From positions 62,001 to 126,000 of the IMG/VR virus record IMGVR_UViG_3300020165_000007: a stretch of 64,000 bases of DNA, one strand, 5' to 3'. Each line of letters opens with the position of its first letter. The stretch's first letter is position 1. The stretch comes from a virus. The notes under the pieces are model-generated. The model was not told where the DNA came from, searched no databases, and saw only the letters and a program-made list of their open reading frames with translations. Below, piece by piece: positions 35,643 to 44,906 of the stretch. The translations under genes were made by a program, and so were the position numbers.

Positions 35643-36380
35643 ATGAGTTATACAGAGATACCAAACGAGGAGTTAGAAATTTTTAAAAGATTAAGTAATA
35701 AATTCAAAGTTGTTTTTGATGTAGGTTGCAGAGATGATATTGATTATTTTAAGATTAATGATTTATGTGAATATCACTTATTTGAACCAAATACAATAGC
35801 GATAAATTCTTTAAATGAAAAATTAGGTAAGTTAGAAAATCATAATATAAAATTAAATGAATTTGGTTTATCTGATACAACACAAGATAATTGTGTTTAT
35901 TATAAAAACGTTGAATCTTTTACGATAAATCCATTTGCTAGAACAATAGATTCTGGTGATAGATTCTCTTTAAAAAAATTAGATGATTATATCTCAGAAA
36001 ATAATATTGAAAAAATTGACTTTATAAAAATAGATGTTGAAGGGTTGGATTATAAAGTTATTTTAGGTGGTTTAGAGGCTATTAAAAATAAAAATATTGT
36101 GTCATTCATTCAAATAGAATATAATGGTGGCGTTAAACAATACGTTGATTTGCTTGATAATTTTGAGTTTTATTGGATGATGGAACCAAGATTATTATCA
36201 GCTGTTAATAATATGGGTAATAAAAATGATTTTAACAAATCATTAATTAGACTTGATATTGACATAATTAATTTTATTGATAATACCGTATCCCCAACTG
36301 GTAATGGTGGTAATATTTTTGGTGTTAATAAAAAAAATGTTGACTTTGATGTTGATAAAATAATATTTAAAATAATTTAA
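35643..36380 (+). CDS. FkbM-family methyltransferase
   Basis: A 245 aa SAM-dependent methyltransferase. Motif I is KVVFDVGCRDDIDYF, the acidic SAM residue lies in YHLFEPNT, and the FkbM hallmark FIKIDVEGLDYKVILGGLEA is near residue 130. It probably O-methylates a sugar hydroxyl made in this cluster. Codon use and AT content are like those of its neighbours. It starts two bases after the GT11-like gene. Confidence 0.88.
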   Translation: MSYTEIPNEELEIFKRLSNKFKVVFDVGCRDDIDYFKINDLCEYHLFEPNTIAINSLNEKLGKLENHNIKLNEFGLSDTTQDNCVYYKNVESFTINPFARTIDSGDRFSLKKLDDYISENNIEKIDFIKIDVEGLDYKVILGGLEAIKNKNIVSFIQIEYNGGVKQYVDLLDNFEFYWMMEPRLLSAVNNMGNKNDFNKSLIRLDIDIINFIDNTVSPTGNGGNIFGVNKKNVDFDVDKIIFKII

Positions 36381-36381
36381 T

Positions 36382-37242
36382 ATGCGAAAAATTTATGATT
36401 GTTTTAATTTTTTTAATGAATTAGATTTATTAGAAATAAGGTTAAATACACTATATGATATAGTTGATTATTTCGTAATCATCGAATCAAACTTAACTCA
36501 CTCTGGTGAGGTTAAACCATTTTATTATGAGGATAATAAAAGTAGATTTGAAAAATTTTCAGATAAAATTATACATTATAAGGTGTTAGATACTCCAGAA
36601 CAATTTAATAATTTACATAATGGTGATGATGAAATACTAAATCAAATCTATCATTATATAAATAAACAAACTAATAGGTTTAATAGAAACACACAGCCCG
36701 ATTATGGTAGAGACTTCTTTCAAAAGGAATGTGTTAGAAGACCCTTAACAAATTGTTCTGATGATGATATAATTATTATTTCTGACTTGGATGAAATACC
36801 GAACCCTAAAATACTAAGTAATGTACACGAATTAAATCTATCTGAAAATATATATCGGTTAAATCAAAATATGTATTGTTATTATTTAAATGTGTTTAAG
36901 GAGAAAAATTGGTTTGGTAGTAGAATTCTTAATTATGGTAAACTTAAAAATCTATCAATAAATGAGGTTAGAGGTGATAATACACTTAGTGTTGAATTAC
37001 CAAATGGTGGTTGGCACTTCAGTTTTATGGGAGGAAAAGAAATGGTAAAAAAGAAAATAACATCTTATTCTGCACGAGATTTAGGAGGTAGACATGTTTT
37101 AAACTCTATTGAATCAAATATGGACAAGAATATTGACCCCTTTTTTAGGGGTAGTCTTAATGTTGTTGAAATTGATGATACTTACCCTAAGTATTTGATT
37201 AATAACCTTAAAAGGTATGGTCACCTCATAAAAAAAATATGA
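36382..37242 (+). CDS. GT17-like N-acetylglucosaminyltransferase-type protein
   Basis: A 286 aa protein. KIYDCFNFFNELDLLEIRLN, then VDYFVIIESNLTHSGEVKPF, FFQKECVRRPL and IIIISDLDEIPNP follow the GT17 family order, including the D-L-D-E-I-P metal/sugar motif. A WHFSFMGG segment near residue 210 also fits. GT17 enzymes add beta-1,4-GlcNAc in eukaryotes. Bacterial and phage members have unknown acceptors. It overlaps the next gene by four bases. Confidence 0.82.
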   Translation: MRKIYDCFNFFNELDLLEIRLNTLYDIVDYFVIIESNLTHSGEVKPFYYEDNKSRFEKFSDKIIHYKVLDTPEQFNNLHNGDDEILNQIYHYINKQTNRFNRNTQPDYGRDFFQKECVRRPLTNCSDDDIIIISDLDEIPNPKILSNVHELNLSENIYRLNQNMYCYYLNVFKEKNWFGSRILNYGKLKNLSINEVRGDNTLSVELPNGGWHFSFMGGKEMVKKKITSYSARDLGGRHVLNSIESNMDKNIDPFFRGSLNVVEIDDTYPKYLINNLKRYGHLIKKI

Positions 37243-38015
37243 TAACTTGCAAATTACAGGGAGGATTAGGAAATCAAATGTTCCAAATATCTGCAACTAT
37301 TGGTCACGCTCTGAGGTATGGTTTTAATTATGGTTTTGATTTTAACCGTTGTTATACTCCTAATCAGGGTCATAAATCATCCACATATTCAAATAACTTT
37401 TTTAGAGACATTAACGAAAGAATCGACTTATCAGACTTATCTAAATATAATTTATTTAATGAGAGAGGGTTTTCGTATCAGGAAATACCAAATAAAGATA
37501 ATATTATTTTATCGGGTTACTTTCAAAGTGAAAAATATTTTAATAATGTTAAATCCGTAATTAAAGACCTTTTTTATTTCGATGAACAAATAAAAAATAA
37601 CGTTAATAAATTATTAAACTCAATTAATGAAGAAAAATGTGCGATTCATATTAGAAGAGGTGATTATGTAAATAAACCTGATTTTCATTTAGTTTGTGAT
37701 AATACGTACTATCAAAAAGCTATCGATTTTATTGGTTCAGACAAACATTTCATTGTGGTATCGGATGATATAGAATGGTGTAAAGACAATATAAAGTCAG
37801 ATAATATAACTTTTACTCCATTTAAAGACGAAATAAGTGATTTATATTTAATGACACAATGCGAACATAAAATAATGTCTAATAGTTCTTTTAGTTGGTG
37901 GGGAGTGTGGTTATCAAAAAAAAGTGGGGTTGTGGTTTCCCCAAATAAGTGGTTTAATTATAATGGGCCGCAAGATTTTAACGATATATATTTAGATTCT
38001 TGGGTTAAAATATAA
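37239..38015 (+). CDS. Alpha-1,2-fucosyltransferase-like GT11
   Basis: A 258 aa protein with canonical GT11 motifs: MITCKLQGGLGNQMFQISAT, CAIHIRRGDYVNKPDFH (the HxRRGDY donor motif), FIVVSDDIEWCK and IMSNSSFSWWGVWLS. The length is a little short for the family. It closes the first half of the sugar run, and 50 bases of AT-rich sequence separate it from PhoH. The donor is probably GDP-fucose by family knowledge. No fucose synthesis genes are seen in this window. Confidence 0.87.
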   Translation: MITCKLQGGLGNQMFQISATIGHALRYGFNYGFDFNRCYTPNQGHKSSTYSNNFFRDINERIDLSDLSKYNLFNERGFSYQEIPNKDNIILSGYFQSEKYFNNVKSVIKDLFYFDEQIKNNVNKLLNSINEEKCAIHIRRGDYVNKPDFHLVCDNTYYQKAIDFIGSDKHFIVVSDDIEWCKDNIKSDNITFTPFKDEISDLYLMTQCEHKIMSNSSFSWWGVWLSKKSGVVVSPNKWFNYNGPQDFNDIYLDSWVKI

Positions 38016-38064
38016 ACGATTTATTTTTATTAAAAAATTAATATATTTTAATAAAATATAATAC

Positions 38065-38772
38065 ATGTCAACAAAACAAAAAGGTAATGAAAAGCCCTTT
38101 AATAATGTTAAGGAGTTAGTTAATTCTATAGTAAATCGTAAAACAAGGAAAAAGTTTTTATCGGATAATCAGAAAACTTACTACCAAACATTATTAGATA
38201 ACGAAATAACGATATGTTCAGGTCCTGCGGGAGTAGGTAAATCTTTTATCGCTATGAGAGCAGCTATAGATTTACTATTAGATAAGGATAATGCATATGA
38301 AAAAATTATTATTGTTAGACCGGCGGTGGAGGCTGAAGAAAAATTAGGTTCTTTACCTGGTAATTTAGAAGAAAAATTAGACCCTTATATTTTTCCGTCT
38401 TACTACCTACTAAATAAAATCATAGGTAAAGAAGCTAGAGAAAAATTAAAACAGAATGAAGTTATTGAAGTTTTTGCGTTAGCATATATGAGAGGAATGA
38501 ATATTGATAACTCTATATTAATTTTTGAGGAGGCTCAAAACGCGACTCCATCTCAGATGAAACTACTATTAACTAGAATAGGTTTTAATTCTAAATTTTT
38601 AATATCAGGTGATGTGGAGCAAACAGACCGTTATAGAGATAAAACACAATCAGGGTTATATGACGCTTTAAAAAGATTTAGAAATATTGATGATATCGGA
38701 GTTTTTGAGTTTGATAACAAGGATATCATAAGGAATCCTTTAATAAGTAAGATTTTAGACAATTACGAGTAA
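38065..38772 (+). CDS. phoH: PhoH-like ATPase
   Basis: A 235 aa P-loop protein. Walker A is CSGPAGVGKSFIAM near residue 55, IIIVRPAVEAEEKLGSLPG is the PhoH signature, Walker B is SILIFEEAQNATPSQMK, and FLISGDVEQTD follows. PhoH is common in marine phages, where it is often linked to phosphate stress or RNA metabolism with no settled role. The AT-rich leader holds a small palindrome TATTTTA-A-TAAAATA but no exact TATTTATA. Confidence 0.95.
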   Translation: MSTKQKGNEKPFNNVKELVNSIVNRKTRKKFLSDNQKTYYQTLLDNEITICSGPAGVGKSFIAMRAAIDLLLDKDNAYEKIIIVRPAVEAEEKLGSLPGNLEEKLDPYIFPSYYLLNKIIGKEAREKLKQNEVIEVFALAYMRGMNIDNSILIFEEAQNATPSQMKLLLTRIGFNSKFLISGDVEQTDRYRDKTQSGLYDALKRFRNIDDIGVFEFDNKDIIRNPLISKILDNYE

Positions 38773-38773
38773 A

Positions 38774-39421
38774 ATGAAAATCGCAATAGATTTAAATGGT
38801 GTAATTAGAGATGTTTTTGGTAAATCAGCTCAGGTTTACGAAAAATTTTATTTAGATGAATTATCTGAATCACCAACCTCTCAGTATAATGAAGAAACCG
38901 AAGAATGGGTTAAAGAAGATAATGATAAAAATTCTTTTGATTACGAATTAAACTTACCAGTTACGTCATTAAATTTAATTGACCACTTTAAGTTTGATAA
39001 TGATGAGGATTTATATGATTTTTTCTATGTTGATTTTCCTATGGAAATATTTGGTCACAGTCCGTCGATACAGAATAATACATTTAATATTTTAAATGAT
39101 ATATATGTGAATTTTAGAGATTTTAATGAAATCACTATAATTTCAGATGAAATAGGTAAGTCCAAACCGGCAACTTTATTTTTCCTATCTAAATACGGAT
39201 GTTTAATCGAAAACATTAAGTTTTATTCAAAAGTGACTTTATCAGATACTTTCGATTCATTTGATGTTATTATTACGTCAAATCCCGATTTATTATCATT
39301 AAAAAATGATAATAAAACTATAATAAAAGTAATAACTACATATAATTCTGAATTTGACGGGGATTACAACATCTCTAATATTGAAGAGTTATCTGAAGTA
39401 TTAACAAAAATTAATATATAA
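38774..39421 (+). CDS. HAD-like/5'-nucleotidase-like protein
   Basis: A 215 aa protein. The start KIAIDLNGVIRD has the HAD nucleophile pattern with Asn in the second acidic position (DLNGV instead of DxDGT). ITIISDEIGKSKPATLFFLSKYG later supplies a motif II-type Ser and a Lys, and DSFDVIITSNPD a late acidic site. The second Asp of the nucleophile motif is missing, so activity is doubtful. It starts two bases after PhoH. Confidence 0.5.
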   Translation: MKIAIDLNGVIRDVFGKSAQVYEKFYLDELSESPTSQYNEETEEWVKEDNDKNSFDYELNLPVTSLNLIDHFKFDNDEDLYDFFYVDFPMEIFGHSPSIQNNTFNILNDIYVNFRDFNEITIISDEIGKSKPATLFFLSKYGCLIENIKFYSKVTLSDTFDSFDVIITSNPDLLSLKNDNKTIIKVITTYNSEFDGDYNISNIEELSEVLTKINI

Positions 39422-39425
39422 TAAT

Positions 39426-39695
39426 ATGTTGGAAATTTTAGGAGAAATGTATTACATAGATTTAAATGAATTAAGTGATACTATTGATATGTCCATCCCT
39501 ACAATAAGTGGTGAAACTGAACAAACTATAAACTTAGTTTCATTTGAAGTTTTAAAGATGATGCTTGAGGTTATAATGACTGAACGTGAGGAAGTTGACG
39601 AAAATTTAGGCATCCACTCGGTTAAAAATTTAAGTATTCCCTTTAAAATTGCATTTAATACATTATTAAAACATCAAATACTAAAACATTTATAA
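39426..39695 (+). CDS. Unrecognised 89 aa protein
   Basis: A small, acidic, mostly helical protein (ETEQTINLVSFEVLKMMLEV, then IPFKIAFNTLLKHQIL). No family was recognised. It is placed four bases after the HAD-like gene and two bases before a glycosyltransferase, so it is very likely translated within the operon. Confidence 0.55.
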   Translation: MLEILGEMYYIDLNELSDTIDMSIPTISGETEQTINLVSFEVLKMMLEVIMTEREEVDENLGIHSVKNLSIPFKIAFNTLLKHQILKHL

Positions 39696-39697
39696 AA

Positions 39698-40762
39698 ATG
39701 AATGAAGAAACGTTACTAAAAGTAGAAAAGTCTATCGAGAACTTACGTGATAAGTCCTCTAGAATTTATTTTATGGTTCAGGATACTAAAGGTAATCCTA
39801 AGGCCGGTGTTAGGATGTCATATCAAATGGCTCAAACATTAAAAGAAGAAGGTTATAATACCTTTATTATGCATGAAAAAAATGATTACACCGGTGTATC
39901 ATCATGGATGGGTGAAAAATATATGGAAATCACACACTCATCAATAGAAAATCAAAATTTACAGATATCACCTGAAGATTTTATAATAATACCTGAAGTA
40001 TATGGTCATGTTATGGAACAGGTGTCAAAAATGACATGTGCTAAAATTGTCTTATGTCAAGCTTATGACCATATGTTAGAGACATTACAGGCTGGAACAT
40101 CTTGGTCCCAATACGGATTTTTAAAATGTATCACAACAAGTGAAACTCAAAAAAAATACATTTCAGAAATAATGAAAAATATATCTTTCGATATAATTAA
40201 ACCACTTATTACTGAAGAATTTACCCCTAAAACATTACCATCTAAACCAATCGTTTCTATCCACACAAGAGACCAGAGGGACACTATGAAAATAATAAAA
40301 ACTTTTTATTTAAAATACCCTCAATATAGATGGATTACTTTTAGAGATATGAGAAGTTTAGATACTAAAGAATTCGCCGAATATTTAAAAGACGCGTTTG
40401 TATCAGTATGGGTTGACGATATTTCAGGTTTCGGTACATACCCTATTGAATCAATGGCAAGCAATACTCCTGTAATTGGAAAAGTCCCAAATATGAAACC
40501 GGAATGGTTAAACGATAATAATGGTATATGGACATATGAGTTAAATAACATTCATGATATACTTGCTGAATATATACAGAATTGGTTAGAAGATAATGTT
40601 AATATTGAATTGTACGATAATGGAATTGAAACTTCTAATGAATACAAAAATCAGGATTCCTTTAAATCTTCAGTTATTGAATTATTTGAGGGTTACTTTA
40701 ACTCTCGTAGAGAAATTTTTGAGGTTCAATTAGAAAAAATAAAAGTAGAAGAAGAAAATTAA
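39698..40762 (+). CDS. Glycosyltransferase, GT-B type
   Basis: A 354 aa protein. RIYFMVQDTKGNPKAGVRMS is an N-lobe start with the Gly/Arg loop of GT4 enzymes, and FIIIPEVYGHVM is a core strand. The C-lobe opens with KPIVSIHTRDQRDTMKIIKT and carries SVWVDDISGFGTYPIESMAS followed by TPVIGKVPNMKPEW, the region that normally contacts the donor. The acceptor is unknown. It is followed six bases later by a second transferase. Confidence 0.75.
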   Translation: MNEETLLKVEKSIENLRDKSSRIYFMVQDTKGNPKAGVRMSYQMAQTLKEEGYNTFIMHEKNDYTGVSSWMGEKYMEITHSSIENQNLQISPEDFIIIPEVYGHVMEQVSKMTCAKIVLCQAYDHMLETLQAGTSWSQYGFLKCITTSETQKKYISEIMKNISFDIIKPLITEEFTPKTLPSKPIVSIHTRDQRDTMKIIKTFYLKYPQYRWITFRDMRSLDTKEFAEYLKDAFVSVWVDDISGFGTYPIESMASNTPVIGKVPNMKPEWLNDNNGIWTYELNNIHDILAEYIQNWLEDNVNIELYDNGIETSNEYKNQDSFKSSVIELFEGYFNSRREIFEVQLEKIKVEEEN

Positions 40763-40767
40763 TTAAA

Positions 40768-41598
40768 ATGGAAAAATTAAATATATCAGTGGTTTTACCT
40801 GTAGAATCTTCTAAACATAAAAATTTTACAGACCTATTTAAATCTTGTATTGTTTCAGTACAACAACAAATTAAAGAATCTGTAAGAGGTGAAAATGTTA
40901 TAGATGATATTGAGTTGGTTATAATCCATTCAGGAGAAGAGAGTTTAGTAGAATTAATTAATAATTCAGACTTTAGTGGGTTAACTACTAATATCATTCA
41001 TAATGAAGGAGATACGGACTTTAGTACTCAAGTTAATTTAGGTATTGAAAAGTCGTCTCACGACTGGGTAACAATATTAGAATTTGATGATGAGGTATCG
41101 AGCATATGGTTTAGGAACGTTTATAAATATATTAACGCATACCCACACATAAAAGGGTTTTTACCTATCGTTGTTGATACTGACGAAAATGACACGTTTG
41201 CAGGATTTACTAATGAAGCTACATTCGCGGCTAACATGAATAGTGAAATTGGAATACTAACCAACGAAGTACTACTAAACTATCAGAATTTCCAAACGAG
41301 TGGTATGGTTTTTAAAAAATCAATATTTGATGACTTTGGTGGTTTTAAGAAATCCTTTAAGTTAACCTTTGTATATGAACTATTATTAAGGTTGACTTAT
41401 AACTCTGTAGAAATAATGACTATACCTAGAATTGGGTATAAACACTCCAATATGAGGGAGGGGTCAATTTTTTGGAACTATAAAAATGGAGAATATCCAT
41501 TAACTCAAGAAGAAGTTTCTTTTTGGATTGAATCAGCAAAAAAAGAACATTTCTTTAAAGATGATAGAGATATAAAATATGAAGTGATTGATATTTAA
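40768..41598 (+). CDS. Glycosyltransferase family 2-like
   Basis: A 276 aa protein. NISVVLPVESSKHKNFTDLF is a GT2-type start, NEGDTDFSTQVNLGIEKSSH is the helix before the acidic strand, and VTILEFDDEVSSIWFRNVYK holds the DD motif. SGMVFKKSIFDDFGGFKKSF near residue 195 is the acceptor-side segment. It ends on the first base of the sigma factor start. Confidence 0.78.
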   Translation: MEKLNISVVLPVESSKHKNFTDLFKSCIVSVQQQIKESVRGENVIDDIELVIIHSGEESLVELINNSDFSGLTTNIIHNEGDTDFSTQVNLGIEKSSHDWVTILEFDDEVSSIWFRNVYKYINAYPHIKGFLPIVVDTDENDTFAGFTNEATFAANMNSEIGILTNEVLLNYQNFQTSGMVFKKSIFDDFGGFKKSFKLTFVYELLLRLTYNSVEIMTIPRIGYKHSNMREGSIFWNYKNGEYPLTQEEVSFWIESAKKEHFFKDDRDIKYEVIDI

Positions 41599-42350
41599 TG
41601 TTATTAAATGAAACGGGAAATACTGTAAATCCTGAAACTAAAGGTAAGAGGGGAAGAAAGGCTAAATCTCAAAACTATTTTGATGTGAGAGAGGAGAAGG
41701 CTGTTAGGATGTTCCTGACCGCCTCTACATGGGAGGAAAAAAACACCATATACAATGAGTTTTTAAGGGGACCTTTAGATAAAATGATAGAATCTATTAT
41801 TAGAAGATATAAACTATATCGTAAAAATATGGAGTTTAGAGATATTCATAATGATACCCATTCATTTTTAATGACTAAAGTTGATAAATTTAAACCTGAT
41901 AAAAATAAAAAGGCGTACTCTTATTTTGGTACTATATGTAAAAACTATTTAATGGGTCAAATAATAAAAGACCAAAAAGAACAAAATAGAAAAATATCAT
42001 ATGAGGATATCACGACTAAATTAGAAAGTAGACCTGACATGGTATATTATTTAGAGTATGAAAAATTACTACCAGAAAAGGTAATAAAAGAGTTTATAAA
42101 AGAACTAAATAAGTTTATTGATAATACTGATTTAAATAATAATGAATTAAAATTAGGATACGCATTAATTGAGTTATTTGAAAATTATGAGGATATATTT
42201 ATTGGTACGGATAATAATAAATTTAATAAAAATATCATATTATTATCATTGAGAGAAATGACTAATTTAACCACTAAAGAAATAAGGACTTCTATGAAAA
42301 AGTTTAAAAATCTATACTTTGATTTGACCGTTAAATTAAATAACCTATAA
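41598..42350 (+). CDS. Late RNA polymerase sigma factor, T4 gp55-like
   Basis: A 250 aa protein. The central part, FKPDKNKKAYSYFGTICKNY, then LMGQIIKDQKEQNRKISYED, matches the region-2-like core of T4 gp55-type late sigma factors (F-x-x-x-x-x-x-x-A-x-x-Y-F, helix, basic K-x-x-K-E). The N-terminus has a basic GKRGRKAK segment. It would direct host RNA polymerase to late promoters, and the TATTTATA octamers in this window are the natural candidates. It is longer than T4 gp55 (185 aa) at the C-terminus. Family identity is fairly secure. Target choice is inferred. Confidence 0.8.
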   Translation: MLLNETGNTVNPETKGKRGRKAKSQNYFDVREEKAVRMFLTASTWEEKNTIYNEFLRGPLDKMIESIIRRYKLYRKNMEFRDIHNDTHSFLMTKVDKFKPDKNKKAYSYFGTICKNYLMGQIIKDQKEQNRKISYEDITTKLESRPDMVYYLEYEKLLPEKVIKEFIKELNKFIDNTDLNNNELKLGYALIELFENYEDIFIGTDNNKFNKNIILLSLREMTNLTTKEIRTSMKKFKNLYFDLTVKLNNL

Positions 42351-42366
42351 AATACAAATTCAATAA

Positions 42367-42374
42367 TATTTATA
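42367..42374 (+). promoter_or_regulatory. Late-type promoter motif TATTTATA
   Basis: Exact match, only 5 bases before the ATG at 42380. The spacing is shorter than for the other copies, so a transcript from here would be leaderless or the true start may differ. Confidence 0.55.
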
Positions 42375-42379
42375 TTATT

Positions 42380-42751
42380 ATGGGTAGACCAAAAAAGAAA
42401 GAAATAATTTTAAGTAAAGACTCCGTTTTAGGGTTAATGCAAGAAATTTATAACGAACTTGTCGAGCAAAGAGCAACTGCGGTACGTATACAAAATAAAA
42501 TGTTAAACCTATTAAAAGGTGCAGAAGACATGGCGGTTATAGGTCCTGTTATTAAAGAACAACAAAAAATTATAAACGATACCATAGAAAAAAAATTATC
42601 ATTATCTAAACTACAATCATCAATATGGGAAAAATCAACAAATAATAGTGAGGATAATTTTAACTTAGCGGAAATGGACGACGATGTATTACAGGCGCTA
42701 ATTAATAAAGATACTGACGATAATAATAAAGATGGTTATAAAATGAGTTAA
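42380..42751 (+). CDS. Unrecognised 123 aa helical protein
   Basis: Basic start (MGRPKKKEI), then long amphipathic helices (GLMQEIYNELVEQRATAVRI, then IKEQQKIINDTIEKKLSLSK) and an acidic tail. It could be a small oligomeric assembly factor. A small-terminase role was considered because of the basic N-terminus and helical core, but nothing specific supports it. It is two bases from the next gene and preceded by a late motif. Confidence 0.55.
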   Translation: MGRPKKKEIILSKDSVLGLMQEIYNELVEQRATAVRIQNKMLNLLKGAEDMAVIGPVIKEQQKIINDTIEKKLSLSKLQSSIWEKSTNNSEDNFNLAEMDDDVLQALINKDTDDNNKDGYKMS

Positions 42752-42753
42752 TT

Positions 42754-44709
42754 ATGGCTACAGACGTTAAAAAAGGACTTAATGATGCTTCATCTCAAAT
42801 AATCTCTTATGGTACCACCATTAGTGTGCAGGAAACGGAAAAAAAATTAAAGAAACTATCTAATGGTAATAATTTTGAACTATCTAAAAGTGAATCAGTA
42901 AAACAACTTAACGCAATAGGTGATGTTAAACAGAGAGCACAAACAGAGATAAAAAACCAATTTGAGGAGTTAATAGATTTGTTTAAACTGTCTATGCCAT
43001 CCAAACCTGGTATAAACTCTAAAAGTATTGATTTTCTTTTAAAGCAAATTCTTTTAGCTAGCCAAAACACTAAGAGTAGAATCTCAGAAGTATTGGTCGA
43101 GGAAAGTATGAAGGTTGCGGGATGTTCTCAAGAACAGACGTTTGAGGGTAATGACGATAATGACGGACCTAATAAGTTATATGTTAGAGTAAACCAAATA
43201 GATTTATTTAAACTCTTAAAAAAAGACCCTGAAGAAGGATTTAATAGTATTTTATATGAGTCCACTAATCCCGTAAATGGGTCTCAACCATATTCCATGG
43301 ATAAGGAGTTATATAATCGACTTCAAAACGAAGGGTTTTCTTTTAATGACGAATATGGTAGTGATTATATAGGTTCAGCTAACAGTCCCATTATGAATAT
43401 CACATATGTTACCTCATACGTTAAAAATGGTACAACATATTATGGAAATTTTTATGAAATAACTTTAAGGAATAGACCAAATTTAAATCGAGTTTCAGAT
43501 TTTTTAAAGGATTATTATAATTCTATTGATTTTTTGAACTTTGATGGTCTTTCGGTTAAAATTATGAACTCTCTAACTAACTTTATAGATATATCTGGAA
43601 ATTTATCCATTAATGAAAAGGAGGAGCAATCTAAGTTTGAAAAGATAGTGCAGAGAATACTTGGGTTGTGTTTTGATAATAATAAAGAAATTGACGTATC
43701 AGGAAATGCTAAGAATTCTGCTTTAGATACTATTAATGAATCTTTCTTTGAGATGTCACCTATAGATTTACGTAACATCGAAAATAACGTGAATAATATG
43801 GTAAATGGTGTTACTGAGTTTGAGGATTGTAATAATGTTAAAGTTCCTGTAAACGTACAGTCTATATCAAAATCTATAGGTAATATGTCATTTTTACCTG
43901 ATAATGAAAAAATTGATTATTTTATTCAAGAAGCCGATAATATGTCTAAGGACGAAAACTGGAAATTACTTCTACCTGACAGTCTTAATATAAATGTATC
44001 AATAAAAAGTGGAATATTAAAAGTAATCCCACAAGCAGTTGTCCTTACTATTTTATCACCAAAAGTTTTATTAGGTTTAATGGTTATATTAAAATCTTTA
44101 GGTAGTACTATAATTGATGAAATTGAAGGTTTTGATACATTTATGAGAAATATGAAAAGCTTTTTAATTAATTTAGTTAGTCGGATTGGCGCTATTTTTA
44201 TTGAAGAACTTTTTATGTTATTAAAAGCTAATCTAAGAGCGTTAGTTGAAACATTATTAATTGAGGTAGTAAAGGAGTCTAAAAACGCCTCTCTAAGTAT
44301 TGTAACTTCTATTATTTATGCGTTAATACAAGTTGCGTCAGGTATTGTGGATTGGCGACAATGTAAGAGTGTAGTAGATGAAATATTAAATTTATTAAAG
44401 TTAATACCTCAACCTATTCCCGGAATACCTAACTTTGCACTTTCGTCTGCAAGATTACTACCAGGTTACTCACCAACCAGAGCTATGGCATTAATAAATG
44501 AAAATTTACAAAAACTAGGTCTACCTACCGGTGATATGCCTGACGGGTCACCTAATTTAATGTTACCATCTATGTTTCAACAATTAAAAGGTAGTAATCA
44601 AGAAAATCTTAACAACAGTAAAACTGAAATTTATGTACCCGCAACTGCAGTTGCGGCATTTGCTGGAGGGGTAACCTTTCCGGTTAAAGCCTTTGGAAAA
44701 TCTTATTAA
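42754..44709 (+). CDS. Large virion/baseplate-region protein, 651 aa
   Basis: No family was recognised. The N-terminal two-thirds are polar and helical. Residues about 425-545 contain long hydrophobic helices (ILKVIPQAVVLTILSPKVLL, then GLMVILKSLG, and SLSIVTSIIYALIQVASGIV) that could insert in a membrane or pack inside a tail structure. The C-terminus is Pro/Gly-rich with LLPGYSPTRAMALINENLQK. It lies just before the gp5-like gene, so a baseplate hub or tail-lumen protein is a reasonable inference. Host inner-membrane contact during DNA entry is another. Confidence 0.5.
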   Translation: MATDVKKGLNDASSQIISYGTTISVQETEKKLKKLSNGNNFELSKSESVKQLNAIGDVKQRAQTEIKNQFEELIDLFKLSMPSKPGINSKSIDFLLKQILLASQNTKSRISEVLVEESMKVAGCSQEQTFEGNDDNDGPNKLYVRVNQIDLFKLLKKDPEEGFNSILYESTNPVNGSQPYSMDKELYNRLQNEGFSFNDEYGSDYIGSANSPIMNITYVTSYVKNGTTYYGNFYEITLRNRPNLNRVSDFLKDYYNSIDFLNFDGLSVKIMNSLTNFIDISGNLSINEKEEQSKFEKIVQRILGLCFDNNKEIDVSGNAKNSALDTINESFFEMSPIDLRNIENNVNNMVNGVTEFEDCNNVKVPVNVQSISKSIGNMSFLPDNEKIDYFIQEADNMSKDENWKLLLPDSLNINVSIKSGILKVIPQAVVLTILSPKVLLGLMVILKSLGSTIIDEIEGFDTFMRNMKSFLINLVSRIGAIFIEELFMLLKANLRALVETLLIEVVKESKNASLSIVTSIIYALIQVASGIVDWRQCKSVVDEILNLLKLIPQPIPGIPNFALSSARLLPGYSPTRAMALINENLQKLGLPTGDMPDGSPNLMLPSMFQQLKGSNQENLNNSKTEIYVPATAVAAFAGGVTFPVKAFGKSY

Positions 44710-44711
44710 AT

Positions 44712-44906
44712 ATGGATGATAAATTAAAAAATGTTATTATAAACTATAAGTCTTTACCTAATAAAGAGTTAGAATTTGGTTTAGGTTTAATAAGTGAAGA
44801 TTTTGAGGACACTAAAAAACTATTAGTTAAACTTACTCACCATTTAGATTCTTTAGAAAAAAGTTATAATAATATATTAGAAGAATATAAAACACGAAAT
44901 AAGTAA
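44712..44906 (+). CDS. Unrecognised 64 aa coiled-coil protein
   Basis: A short acidic protein with a heptad-like helix in its second half (KKLLVKLTHHLDSLEKSYNN). It is two bases after the 651 aa gene, and its stop overlaps the next start (TAATG). A chaperone-type or tail-tip role is possible, with no direct support. Confidence 0.55.
   Translation: MDDKLKNVIINYKSLPNKELEFGLGLISEDFEDTKKLLVKLTHHLDSLEKSYNNILEEYKTRNK

Noticed and set aside
38016-38064. Terminator before phoH
   Set aside because: The AT-rich gap has a short TATTTTA-A-TAAAATA palindrome but no GC stem or T run.
38774-39421. Active HAD phosphatase
   Set aside because: The nucleophile motif is DLNGV with the second Asp replaced by Asn, so only HAD-like ancestry is claimed.
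42380-42751. Small terminase subunit
   Set aside because: A basic start and helical core are too general. It is far from the large terminase gene and no specific motif was seen.
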